From Patiria miniata (lineage: Eukaryota > Echinodermata > Asteroidea > Valvatida > Asterinidae): a stretch of DNA of 64,000 nucleotides. The position numbers and the translations under genes are program-made. The stretch is taken from contig NW_024037074.1 in assembly GCF_015706575.1 (NCBI RefSeq), positions 30,183,334 to 30,247,333 of the forward strand, in the 5' to 3' direction. Below the pieces are notes generated by a model. It saw only the letters and a list, made by a program, of their open reading frames with translations, did not search any database and was not told the origin of the DNA. Positions 33,151 through 44,985 of the stretch are shown piece by piece; the first letter of the stretch is position 1, and the number at the start of each line of letters is the position of its first letter.

Positions 33151-34592
33151 CTTCAAATTATCTTTTTCCCGTTACGAATGGCCTCACCACAACTTTCAAT
33201 TTATGTCTGTGTTTCGGTATGTCCAAATAATTAATATCAAACCTGGCTTGCAGGGATTTTGGAAACTCATGATGTAGGCTATAGCTATAATTATTACATA
33301 TGGCACATGTGAGTACAGCTACCAATGTGTTATGCCTTTATCCTGTCACAAGTGCCCAATTTGATTTATATCCGTTGTCTGGAACACTATATCTGTTAAA
33401 TGTCACATCATCTATTCAGTTTCACAAGTCATATCATTGGGGATTCCCTCTTGCGACTCAGATGTGACGTTTTCCCCGAGCGCTCTGAATCGAAATTCCT
33501 GCAGTGCTCGCACAATCCAACAGAACGAAATTGTCATTCCTGAGGGAACTGAGATTTATTCTTCAGATGCACGCCTCATCCATGTCAACTGATTTGGTTT
33601 TGATATAACCGTTTCAGCCGATCACCTGGGTTGTTTTTCACCGTAGGATATACGATCCCTGCTGCAGCACTAGTTATTGCTCGGAGATATTTGTGCACAG
33701 ACGAACTGGTTCGTATCAAGCAGATCATGTCAGTCGTTACTGAGTCAATATTATGAGTATTAATACATCATCGGCTATAATAGCGAACCCGATGGGGGAA
33801 GATTTGTCATTCTTCTTGGCAGACTGCGCGGGCACGAGAAGGAAAAAAAGGGCCCTTTGCTCAATTGTTAGAAAACAGTGGCAATAGCAAAATGTTTGCG
33901 TTGGCCTAGCGGAAGTAGGCAATTGCTTCTCAGATCTCCCACTCGAGTTTACGGAACCACGGACTAAATTTAGAAACGGGGGATAAAAAGGCTTTCACCG
34001 AAATGAGAGATATTCCTTCCCGCAAGGAAACACCGGGAAGTATAGCAATATTTTTTTTGTAACCCATAAAGGCTGTTGAAGCAGGTGCGACGTGCAAAAT
34101 TCACGTCGACCTTTGATAAACCTAGACAGCTTTGCTCTCGCGGGGAGGATATTAAGTCGGATAGAAATAGCAAGTTCTGATCGACGGCAAACAGTATTGC
34201 CGTGTTTGCAGAGATATAACTTTCGTCATCTGGCTTAGAAAGACAGCGTCCATATGTCGGTCATATTTTAATTTAGAATGTTTATTTTAAACGCCCATGT
34301 TTAAAAAAGGTCATGCGAGATTTGCTTACATTACATTAGCTTTGCTTGAAGACAGTGAAATAAACATTAAGAATGAATTTGAAACAGAAAAAATGGTAAT
34401 GCATACATATTTTTCACTCCAGATGAAGGACGATAGTTTCCTATCATTATGGATACATTACCTTACCTTACACCTTTATAACAATGGGAGCAACAAAGTG
34501 CACTATAATGCAGAGACCGTTTGATGTTTTTGTTCACGTTTTCCCTTCTTGGGCAAGCTAAACATCCATTAATTGACTACAAAGCAGTCATG
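33151..34592. other. Unassigned intergenic stretch
   Basis: No gene. TATTGCCGTGTTTGCAGAGA near 34195 matches the complement of 14.83 kb, hinting at a low-copy repeat. Confidence 0.45.
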
Positions 34593-35187
34593 TTAAAGGG
34601 ACACATTGTCCTGAAATCGCCCAAATTGTTATGTTTAAGATTGTTTACTTATCCTATTTCGAAAGTCTGGTTGAAAGGAAACTGAAAGCTAATGTCGCAC
34701 TGTTCCCAAGAAAAGAAGAAAAAACAACAACAAAACCGGTTGTTTATTTCTGACATTTCGGACATTTTGTGGCAAACGCATAAGTATTTTCAGTCGTAAA
34801 TATAAGTCTCCTTCTTGGACGTTGCCCCAGCCTCTGTGTCCATGATGTCAGACGAATGTACGATGTACACGTGTACACATGTGTACAAGTACACACGGCA
34901 CCAAAACACACACGTTGTTTCCCGCACGTCCGCAGCATGCATTGCACTGGTGAGAAAATGTGCGACTGGAATCACGACTAGCACCCAAACACCTCGATCT
35001 TTGAGTCAAAATATTTACCCCGGGAATTCGTTTTCGCAAGAATAACACAAAAACGGCACATTTTCAAGGATGGTTGTGTGGACGTTAAGATTCTACTTTC
35101 AAGTGCTCTTTCCAATTCATATCATTTCGTTTAAAACAAGTTCTGTAAGCCCAATTGGGCGCTTTTCCGGACGGAGTGTCTCTTTAA
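34593..35187 (+). mobile_element. TTAA-ended TIR element, best copy (595 bp)
   Basis: Begins TTAAAGGGACAC and ends GTGTCTCTTTAA, inverted repeats with one mismatch in 12. Copies at 4.4, 15.4, 17.5, 18.5 and probably 37 kb align to it. Non-coding. TTAA at the edges suggests a piggyBac-like target but could simply be part of the TIR. Confidence 0.85.
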
Positions 35188-36163
35188 TAATGTTCTCTGG
35201 GATTTTTCCCCCCTTAAACTGCTCGAAATGCAACGGTTTTGGACGCGTCTGTTGTGACGTGGGACATCAGGCGGCGTTGCCATGCCAACAGAATATCTGA
35301 AATGAGTCCGAGCATCACCCACGCAAGCGCGTAGTCGACGACGAAACTGATTAAATTGAAAGCAACCTGCCCATGAAAGGTTTGCATTACGCGAAGTCGT
35401 CCCCCCCCCCTAAAAATGCATTTCCTTGACAAAAGGTGCAAAATAGCCAATGCAAATTCAATTTCACCCCCATAAAGTGAGCTAGTTATTCAATATGCAC
35501 TTAGTGCCCACCCTTCACAAAGGCCAAAACTAAAAAAGAAAGCGCTAGAAAGACTTATTATAATAAAAAATATGTAGCCCGAAATAATAATGTTAAACTT
35601 GTGTAGTTTGCGTAGTAACTGCAAAAAAGGGCAGATGGGTTAAAGAAATGGGTTATAAAGATTATTCGTCAAGATCGTAAAGTTGGCACATGTATATACG
35701 TGCTTTTTCAAAATTTCGATTAATTTTTTCCGAACGAAGTTTAAAGGAATACAGGAATAAAATTGCTTGATGTTTTTTTCTTATACAGTTTTAAACATTG
35801 AATTGAAATGGTGCGCTCCTGTTCAGAAGTTGTGCACACTATTCAGAACAAATTAGGAACGTCCCGCTCTTAATTTTAAAGTTGAAATTAATTAATTGAT
35901 AACTTGTCATGGGCTGATTTTTTTTCTCGTGCGATGTCTCATTCAAAAGCTAATAACTAATGTAATGCTACAAAAGTGTCAAATCAATTTGAAAATCTAT
36001 TTTTTTAGGGTTCCACAACCAAAAAGCACGTGTACACCAACTTTAACTCTATTTTCATTCTAATGACAACATGACTAAATGGTTATGAATGCCTTTGTAT
36101 AAATACACATGTCAAGAGATATGTGTATAACCTCTCACTCGTCGCTTTGAACCGCGCAGGTGT
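35188..36163. other. Unassigned intergenic stretch
   Basis: AT-rich, no gene and no repeat recognised before the Mutator-like element. Confidence 0.5.
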
Positions 36164-36649
36164 TAGCCTTTAGTCAAGTCCCACGCGCTTACCCGTACAC
36201 GTGACCTACCCCGGATGCTGACACGTAAAAAGACTAGCACGAGCGGCGATGCCGCGTGGGCCTAAACCATCTTGTGGAGAACGCTTTATATGTTTCTCTT
36301 TACAGTTGTCTACCGATTTGGTAGACATGCATAATGCATTACCCGTTGTGAATTAACCAATGAAAATGCAGAATTACTAACGTATAAACTCAGCCGTCGT
36401 CTGGCGCCAGACAGCACGCGCGCCATGGCGCGGGTGCTGTTGCTGGTAACCGCAGACCACCGTTAGATGATTGGTTTATATTGCTTGATTTATATTACGT
36501 GAATAAATGAATAAGTGATTAGTTCCACGAGATAGTAAAGGCCCTCGCGGCTTCGCCGCTCGTGCTAGTCTTTTTACGTGCCAGCATCCGGGGTGCGTTA
36601 CGTGTCCGGATGGTCCGTGTATAGGCGCGTGGGACTTGACTAAAGGCTA
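36164..36649. mobile_element. Mutator-like non-autonomous element, 486 bp
   Basis: TIRs of about 100 bases start TAGCCTTTAGTCAAGTCCCA and include CCGGATGCTG, then CACGTAAAAAGACTAGCACG and GCGGCG. Flanking nonamers CGCAGGTGT (36155-36163) and CGCACGTGT (36650-36658) differ once, the 9-bp duplication typical of Mutator-like elements. The centre has a GC-rich block with TCTGGCGCCAGA, a perfect palindrome. Confidence 0.82.
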
Positions 36650-36929
36650 CGCACGTGTACGTTCAGGGTAACGATAACATTTTGATAACTCAAACATCTG
36701 TGAAAATGAATGCCATTATTGATTTGTGGTGCCAAACGAATGGAAACATCTGTCACGTCTATAACATATATCGGGATAGAGATGAAAACAGATGATGAAT
36801 TACGCTAGTACATGTTTCAACAAGAAAGGGTACGTGGTAATTCATTATGTCAATCTTTTACAATCGAAACGATTACTTCTCCTCTGTTTTTTTTTTTTAA
36901 GTTGTCACTCAGAAACAGATGGGGTTTTT

Positions 36930-37440
36930 GAATCGAGGGGTTTTGATGTTTAAAAGATCGTCGTGATAAGAAATCAACAAAAATGTCTCAACAAAAAATA
37001 TGCCTGTTTGTTTACATCGGACGCGACAGCCGTATGCATTTCCGGCAGTGGAACAAGACATATCGAATTATCAGCCAAAGCCGCCAACATGAGACCGGCG
37101 CCGCATATAATGCATACCAAGCGAGTGACACTGCACTCTGAGTAATGTAGTCTCACAACAGTGACGGCACGTGTATGTTTGAAGCAACTATTTCGATAAA
37201 AAAACCATGTGCAACTGTAATCAAGACAGTAACAATCCAACCGTGCAATTTTTGAGGAACAGAATTATTCATAGGTCTACTCCGAAATTTTGGTTACCCT
37301 TACGCAACCGGCATTTTGCCAAGGTATAGTTGTGTACACTATTTATATGCCACTTCCAGATCTTTCCAACTATTGTCAGTTCGTGGGAAACGCATTTTAG
37401 AACCCAGCACGGCGCATTCCAGGCGAAAGTTCCGTATTAA
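36930..37440 (+). mobile_element. TTAA-ended TIR element, copy 5, strongly decayed
   Basis: Keeps GTTTGTTTACATCGGACGCG, as at 18.6 kb, and an ending GGCGCATTCCAGGCG before GTATTAA. Left TIR not recognisable. Confidence 0.5.
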
Positions 37441-40272
37441 CAATCCACTTAAACAATCGTCATCATGACATTTCAAAACAATTTGACAAATTTTATAGAA
37501 AGCTATAACAGATAGAAAAGAAGAAAAAAAAACCTATCACCTAGAAAGCACTCAGAGAACGCACACCTCTGCCAAGCCTCAACAATTCCCCGCCATTGCA
37601 CACAGCACCAATGCACAAATGTGGTTTCTAAAACAAATCCTTAAACTCAAACATTTTGTAGTTTACATGTATATAATTATGCCTGTGTTGATCTACCTTT
37701 CCACTTCCCCATTGTATAAAATGGTCTAGTCCACTGACATGTGTGGTTAGATTAGGTGGGTGATAAGGCATATACAGGGTCACCGGGTCAGTGCCACGCT
37801 CACGAAGCTGGTCACACAGGGTGAAAGTTTTCCATATGATGGGTGAAACATTCTTTTAAAAATCCTGCATCCAGACGCAGGTCCAGATAACTTTCAAAAT
37901 CTAATCCATGTGTACTTGTACCAAGGACCACCAAAAAAAAAAGTTCATGAAAATCCGTTTTACAACTTTTTGAGATACATGTATCTTGTTATCAGATAAA
38001 CCAAGGCCGGTGAAAACATAAACTCCTTGGTGGAGGTAATTACGGTGCAGTGTGAACCGCCTGCTCCATACCCAATGTTTCCACTCTGTAGAAATGAGGG
38101 GAAAACGGTATGCACTTTTTTTTTTCTTCTTTTTTTAACCGAAGTTTCAGCACAAACATCGACCTCAGACATGAATGTATTGATTATTCTTGTGAATTAT
38201 TCACTAAGAGAAAGCCAAGGCGAGTCGCGAAAACATGTTTTGGGCGTCACGGGCCGCATACTAAATGGACCGTCGCTTGCGTTTTCGTCGTTGTGTCCGT
38301 CTCGTAAAACAAATTATCTGGCTATATTTTGTTCGGCAATTAGTTTTTGCTAGAATGCTTGGTTTGAACGCACGCAGATGACGACCGCACGTTCCTGAAA
38401 TATTAGTGTTGAAGATAATGCCTTCCTGCTTCGCGGGCAGTGTTCATCTTGACAATTATCATACGGTCTGAAGTCCGATGTTTGTGTTGCACTCCGATTT
38501 CGATTTAACCGAACCCTTAGGAGCCCGAGCGTGTGTTAGAGATTATCATAAGTGTGGATCGTACAAAAAAAAACACAACTAGACAAAACAATCGCATTTA
38601 TTGTGTGTCCGTGTTTCGGTCATATTTATACAGGGTGGCCTTATCAGTTAAAAAAAAAACTGCTTTCCATAAGGACCCTGGTTCATTTTACATAAATTAA
38701 TTAAAACAGTAAAAGAATTTGAATTAAAACAAAACAAAAGACATATAAACATCATTAACAATGACATGTAAACACCAACAATCAAATAAAATTAGGCATA
38801 AAAAAATAAGGACTAAAAACCCAACAAATCAGAATAAAACAAATCCGCAAGTTAAAATTAAAATTAAAATTAAAAGCGGTTAATAAATTAAGGTTACAAT
38901 AATGGAGAAAATGAATATACAGTAATCTGAACGACAGGATATGAATATAGGAATTAGTAAAAAAACAAGTGTTAATAATATAATAATAAAAGTAGGATCC
39001 ATAAGAAATGACTGAAGACGTGTACGGACAGTACGGCTCAGTTGGGGAAAGACTTCAATTTTCAAGCATGTCCCCAGAGAATTATTGAATTATTCTCTTT
39101 CGGGCACATAACAAGCAGCTTTAAAATTGCTTTATACCGTTAATGATTGTTTTATTTATTCACTGTAGGCAATTAAAACCGAATTGCGATATTTGCTGGA
39201 CGTCAACAAAGCTTTACCGCGATGTTTGACAAACTGCACGAGGCAATTACAATTTCCGACCACCAACGAACAAAAAAACTGGCCGTTTGTGTTTGCATCG
39301 ACCGAAGATGAAATTAGACAGACTTGCTCATTCGATAAGCACTGACAGTCAATTTTTGCATATTGTGGTACCTTTGTTGGTTTAATAAGCTGCAAAGACT
39401 TTAATTTTGATTGGGAGAAGAATAAACACATGCTGCGAACATCGTTAATTAGGTTACGATTACATAGAAGAGTAAGGTTGCATTTGGTACAGGCTTTGTG
39501 TTGCTGAATTGAATAAATTATGGGAAGAATATGTCTGTATTAAAAAAAATTACTTCCAAACCATTTGTCTCCTTCATGTCCCTTTCATAGGTATTGATGA
39601 TTTCAATTTGTTGGTGACATGGCATTGTACGCCAATAAAATGGAAATGGAAAATTGAAATGTCCATTTTTGCCAGACCAACAATTTCAGAAACAAATACT
39701 TCAATCTCAGAGCAAAAACAAAAAAGGTTTCAGAAATGTCACTCTTAAAAACAAAACATTTTGTGAAACGAATCATGGCCTGCGCCTTTTTGTAGACCAT
39801 TGCCTAAAGATGTTTTGATTTTTCAAAAGCAACTGTACCAAGAAGAAGTTACGCTATTTTCAAGCCAGGTTGCAATATAATTTGCCTTTAATGGCCAAAG
39901 AAAACAACCACAGCTCCTCGTTCCTATATACACATACGTCAGCAGTAAAAACAAACTTGACCAGTCCATCCTTGCCACGAGTCAGGCTTGGTTTACCAAT
40001 ATTTCCCTCGCTGATTGGTTAATTAGCATACTCTAACCCGTCGAGAAGGCTTTGTGTGCGTTTGTAATTAAACAGTAATCACTAGGAGCGATTCCACGTA
40101 ATTGCTTTGTAATGACTGTTGGCACTACCTGCATGCATGTCAAACCACAGTGGAATTTATGTTTCACATTTAAAAATGCATTAATGCCTACTTTTTCTAG
40201 GTTTCTTTTGTTTTTTTTGAAGGGGGTGGGGCTGGAAGCAGCGAAGCAGTTTAAAAACCTCCTGCTATCTTA
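37441..40272. other. Unassigned intergenic stretch
   Basis: Contains the 38.6-39.0 kb hairpin and A-rich tract; otherwise no gene or paired repeat seen. Confidence 0.5.
38636..38990. repeat. Short hairpin and A-rich tract
   Basis: CAGGGTGGCCTTAT (from about 38630) pairs with ATAAGGACCCTG near 38675. An A/T-rich tract with AAATTA repeats follows to about 38990. Possibly a retroelement end; no coding. Confidence 0.35.
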
Positions 40273-40542
40273 CCAGTCACAGACAGTCAAAAATAAATCC
40301 TCTCCCCCTGTCATGCCTTATACACAGGCTAGTCACCAACAGTCAGATCATATTTCGAGCAAGCACTACAGTGACTAGTCAAATTCAGTCAAAGGACAAT
40401 AGCAGACAGCTGGTAGGCATCACCTACAGTCACAGCATAGCTGTATCAAGTTACATAAGCCGGCAGTCACAGCTAGTCAATCCTGCTTTATAGGCTGCGG
40501 CTCTTAACCGTTGAAAACAGTCACTTGATTAATTTTGACTGG
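40273..40542. repeat. CAGTCA motif cluster
   Basis: Bounded by inverted CCAGTCA (40273) and TGACTGG (40536-40542). Inside, CAGTCAC or CTAGTCA recur about ten times, mostly one way, with TGACTAGTCA at 40371-40380 as a palindrome. Confidence 0.6.
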
Positions 40543-42178
40543 AAAGGACAATTTGGCACAGAATGTATGTTTGCATATAGGAGGGTTATTTTATGTACTG
40601 CCACTGTCCCAAAATTGGATTGCCATTTGAATTTGGTCTTGAAGTGAAGAGAAAAAGACGATCGCTTTTTTTTCCCTCATGCACGCACTGACAAAACAAA
40701 AATTTCGTTCGCGACTTTTCGGTTGTTCAAGAGTCGATACAGTTCGAATTGGACTTCCGTGCACCAGTGTTGAGAAAACACAGCGTTTCCTGTACACGTT
40801 ATTTTGCCAAACCGCTGGGTCCAATCGGCCAGAAACCCAATCAGTTGCGCACTTTTTGCAGGTCGAGATGAAATGATTTTCTTTAAACAAGTCTCTTACA
40901 TCTTTTTTCTTTTTTTTGACGCAACACGTTCATTTGACACGTTCATGCTATGTAGACGGCAAAGTCAAGAGAGTTGCGCACACAGTTTTTAGGGAACACA
41001 TATGTAGAAATCAAGTCACTGGTATTAACGACCCAAAAATGTGACTAATAAAAGCGAAATCATTGGTAATATTTAAATCAAATTGAAACTGATTCTTACA
41101 AAACGACGTGTATTAATGTGTTGCGTTATGGGGGCAGAGATATGTATATCTGTGCCTACACGGTTTACCACATTGTTCAAAGTAAACCGAGGGGGCGAAT
41201 CTTTAATGACTAACTGCATATTCCTTCCATCAACAGCCACAAACTTGTCCTCTAGAAAATTAAAACATTTTTGGCAGACTGCACACGGAACCTTCGAAGT
41301 GGTAACTATACGAACAGTTGTTTCAACATGCAAATCGTGAAATAATGGCGGCAAAAAGGACAGAGAAGCAAACGTAAATTGAGGTTAAACATCGACTAGA
41401 ACATTGGCGTATCAAGAGGGGTGGGATGGAGGTGAGGCGGGGAAAAGGATGGGTGTGGGGATAAGGGGAAAACTTGCCCCCTATTGGCATTTGATGGCGC
41501 CATAAGACAAAAAAATGTACTTCTAAGACGGTTTTAAGACGGTTCAGACGTCGTCCCCCCGGCACAAAATGCTGGATACGCTACTGGACTTGATTGTAAG
41601 CCATTGGTATTCTTACATTACGGTTGCTTGCACGTAGAGGTTAAATCAGCACGGCCTCTTCTATTACGATCCTGGATTCCAATACGGCGTCGTATTTACA
41701 AGACGTGGCCCAGAAATTTCGCTGTCGTGAGGCACATCCTTTACAACACAGATATAAGTGTTTCCCTTTCATCAGTTTCCATAGTCTTTCGAGGCCGCGA
41801 TGGGGGCATACAATGCACCTGCAAGTGAATATAGGCCACGGGGGTTGATCCAACCTGACAAGCGCTGTAAGACGCGCCCGTTGCGGGCACACTCTAAGGA
41901 TTTGCAGTTTTACCACACGAGTAAAAACCCGCCTAATGGGCGCAGGCTTTAGAAGTATTTGGACGTGGCCAATATATTGCTTCTTCAACAGAGCGGGGCA
42001 TTTGCGCGGACAAGCAATTAAAGCATGTTATCTGAGATGTCTTGGGCCGTGGTTTGACCCAAGTTTCCCCGAGCATTGAGTGGATGACTTCTCCCTTATA
42101 GTAGAGCTTCATCCCGGTCGTTCCAGCCAGCCTTGTACTGTCCGGAAGTGTATGAGATAGTGGTTTGAACACATACGG
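40543..42178. other. Mostly unassigned, with one small MITE
   Basis: Besides the 185-bp hAT-like MITE there is no recognisable feature. Short frames at 40591-40992 and 41073-41354 overlap on both strands and are not accepted as genes. Confidence 0.45.
41402..41586. mobile_element. Small hAT-like MITE, 185 bp
   Basis: Ends CATTGGCGTATC and GGATACGCTACTG are imperfect inverted repeats of the CAGTRGCGTATC type. Flanking octamers GACTAGAA (41394-41401) and GACTTGAT (41587-41594) match at six of eight, a worn 8-bp duplication. Confidence 0.65.
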
Positions 42179-42458
42179 CTTTCTAGCATCTTATTAAAGT
42201 CCCTATCCCTATAAACCAAAATAACCAATCCCCATAACCAAAAGGAAGATACTCTTTCTACACGTAGCACTCACATATTTATGCACCAAACCTCTCCAGC
42301 TTTCTAGCATCTTAACACTCGCATATTGATGCACCAAACCTCTCCGACTTTCTAGCATCTTAATAAAGTCCCTATCCCTATAAACCAAAATAACCTATCC
42401 CAGGAATATACACTTTCTACACGTAACACTCATATATTGATGCACCAAACCTCTCCAG
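42179..42458 (+). repeat. Tandem array, three units (121, 49 and 110 bp)
   Basis: Each unit starts CTTTCTAGCATCTTA and ends GCACCAAACCTCTCC. The middle unit lacks the internal part with CCCTATCCCTATAAACCAAA. The array sits directly before the 42.5-kb hairpin. Confidence 0.9.
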
Positions 42459-42507
42459 ACATGTGTTATTTTCCTTCCAATCCCAAACCATCCAAACTCC
42501 AACTCAC

Positions 42508-42728
42508 AAGGATTTGGTGGAGTGTGGCTGTTTAGTGCACAGTTTAATAGCACAGGGTGTTGGAATTTGCAAGGATGAGGAAGGTTCGTAGTAAATCATC
42601 CGAGGGAGTTAGGTTTTTTATATATAACTCCCTAGGATGACTTACTAGGAACTTTCCTCACCCTCGCAAATTCCAACACCCTGTGCTATTAAACTGTGCA
42701 CTAAACAGCTGCACTCCACCAAACCCTT
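42508..42728. mobile_element. Long near-perfect hairpin, about 104-base arms
   Basis: 42508-42611 pairs with about 42625-42728, with a loop of about 13 AT bases. Landmarks: TTTAGTGCACAGTTTAATAG, CACAGGGTGTTGGAATTTGC. The pairing continues weakly outwards (CCAAACCATCC and GGATGGATGGGG). A foldback MITE; a transcript could form a long duplex RNA. Confidence 0.88.
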
Positions 42729-43007
42729 TGGATGGATGGGGATCGTTAGAGCAACACTTAATTCCATAGGGATAGTTCCATAGCTCCATAGAAATCATGA
42801 TAAACTTAAAGTGCTCCTCTGCCAGTCCAATGCAAAACAACAGGAATCCAATCATAAACTATTACATGTTTGTTAATCATGTGGAAACAGACTTTTTTTC
42901 AGTTCTGAGGCACTTAGCTCGACACATTACCAGAATCCCCTGCAACCTCTGTCTGAATATTAGATCCAGAAGGGAGCTGGTTTACTCGTTATTCGGTTCA
43001 TTTTGTG

Positions 43008-43194
43008 GACCTGACACTTCTCCGGGTCAAAATTATACTTTTCCGGGTCAAAAACCGCTTCTCTGGATCACTGTCAAGGTCGTTTTGACCCGGGAAATGT
43101 GTCATCTTGACCCGGAAAAGTGTCATTTGAACCCGTACAAAGAGTCATTTTGACCCGGGAAAATTGTCATTTTGACCCCAAAATGTGTCAGGTC
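43008..43194. mobile_element. Self-iterating TIR element, motif TTTTGACCCGG
   Basis: Ends GACCTGACAC and GTGTCAGGTC are perfect inverted repeats. The sequence next to them, TTTTGACCCGGGAAA followed by GTCAT, recurs every 21-23 bases: about three copies in one orientation (43022-43070), then five in the other (43083-43178). The element is essentially its own end repeated. Confidence 0.8.
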
Positions 43195-44785
43195 AAATAT
43201 GATCCAGATTCCGTGTCAAATCTAACCTGTAACGTTTTAGAGTGTATTCCAATTTAGAGTGTATACCAACTATCTTCACAGCTAGATGAATACGTTCAGT
43301 TCTTAACATGGTCTCTTTTTCCGTACCCTGAACCTAATCGATCCTAAGTCGAGACTTATAATCGTTGCTTTGAGTGTAAAACACTGAACATCAAGTTCAA
43401 AGCTCTCAGTTCATAATGAATGGCCAATTAACATTCGACACCACGGTAAGATAAAACAAGAAGCATTTCAGTCTCATCGAAGCCCAGCAAACACGTATCC
43501 TGTCCAAACAACGGGGTGGTTAAAACATCTCGTGTGTGGCCAATCCAAGCAGAATTTGTTGTCCCAGTTGTTGGAGAAGTGCGCGATTTCCAACGAGAAC
43601 AGAAGCTGGATTTCGTGAGCCCTTCGCACGCTGGATGCCCCGGGCCCAACTTAAATTTTTAATTGAATTGCACGGATGATATCGCTGCCTCGTGGGAGTT
43701 TTCTTCTCCTTCTTCGTGCTTTTGCCATTTTTGAGCTTTGACAGTTGACAGTGGGATGGTAAAAGGTTACAGGTGATGTGGGGCTCGAAACGCTAACAAA
43801 TCTCTGCTGTAGGTACGAGTTCTGCCGTACATTTTTTGAAAGGCATTCGTATGGCTAAAGCTTTGTATAGGATGAGAACAGGTCATCTGCTTACGTGGGG
43901 ATTTAGGGATAACGACCGCTGTCGACTAAGGCAACAAAATGTAGGGCAATGTTATTCTAAAGAACAGTTGGTATGGAATTATTTCGTGGTTAATTCTAAA
44001 AAAAAAGAGGGGAAAAAAAATCATTTTTCAGAATTTGATATTGTGACGAAGTTTGTGAAACGGGTTGAGCAGTTGCCATTTTGTTTTGGGAGAAACAATC
44101 TTTAAATTCGGTATTGTAATTTTGTTGGCTATCGTTTGTTAATACAAGATACAAGATGTTTGATATTCACTATTAAAACAGCGTTATTGTTTTTCCCGTT
44201 GTTACAGAAAAAAATTATCGAACAAACAATCACTGACAATAAAATAATGAAAAAAAATCATAATTTAAAATTAGAATCAAGTATCACAACGCCCCACTGT
44301 TGAATGAATGGCTGACTTCATGAGTTTGCCATGTGTTATTTTAAAGAAAAGGCCACTCCAGTGGAACGTGCTGCTCACGAAAACGCACCGTCTTCAACCT
44401 AGTTCGGTTTTCTCCTCTCTCGTAATTGTTTACACGGGACTTGTTATTCCTAGAAGAGTGAAGCGTGCTGCAGCAGCGCGCGTGATCGTGTACACGTATT
44501 TGAAGAATTTTCTGCGGTTTTTTTTTACTTGTCTACCATCGCGTACCCCGTATCTGCGAGCGGCACAAACTCAAGACGATTTCGTAAGCAAATAGCTATT
44601 TTGTAAACGAAGCACGGAGCCTCATATCGCAGGTACCTTGCAGATTACAAACCGATTGATAATAACCTGAAAATGTGACTTTTTTCGGACTGGTACCAGA
44701 GAGCCGGCCTACTGTCTACTTTGTACATTTCTCACTGACTTACCAAACACCACTTGCACTGCAGCCGATTACACTAAACTTTACA
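43195..44785. other. Unassigned intergenic stretch
   Basis: The frame at 43836-44105 is Lys-rich and has a phrase (LYRMRTGHLLTWGF) faintly like retroelement tails, but too little to call. Otherwise nothing assignable. Confidence 0.4.
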
Positions 44786-44985
44786 CAATGGCATAAGTCC
44801 ACTTGCGCCACGATGTATTGCGCAGGCTGCGCAAACATTTCACGCCGCGCAACATTTCCAGTTATGACAATTTCACGAAAGTGTCATAGTGCATGCGTAA
44901 GTCCGCGCCTTGCGCAAAACATTTTGGCGTAACTTGCGCATTCACTAAGGTGGCGTAAGTTGTGGCGTAGCGACTGCAAATGACC
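44786..44985. repeat. Motif cluster, AACTTRCGCCA and TTGCGCA
   Basis: Variants of CTTGCGCCA, GGCGTAAGT and TTGCGCAA recur in both orientations (for example 44802, 44895, 44910, 44925, 44952 and 44962). Left and right ends are loosely inverted. Same design as the 43.0-kb element with a different motif. Confidence 0.6.

Noticed and set aside
42179..42458. CRISPR-like or centromeric satellite array
   Set aside because: Three unequal units only, in an animal-like genome; a local tandem duplication beside a foldback element.
43836..44105. Possible retroelement tail or gene exon
   Set aside because: One suggestive phrase only, followed by Lys-rich low-complexity sequence; no domain, splice signals or repeat partner.
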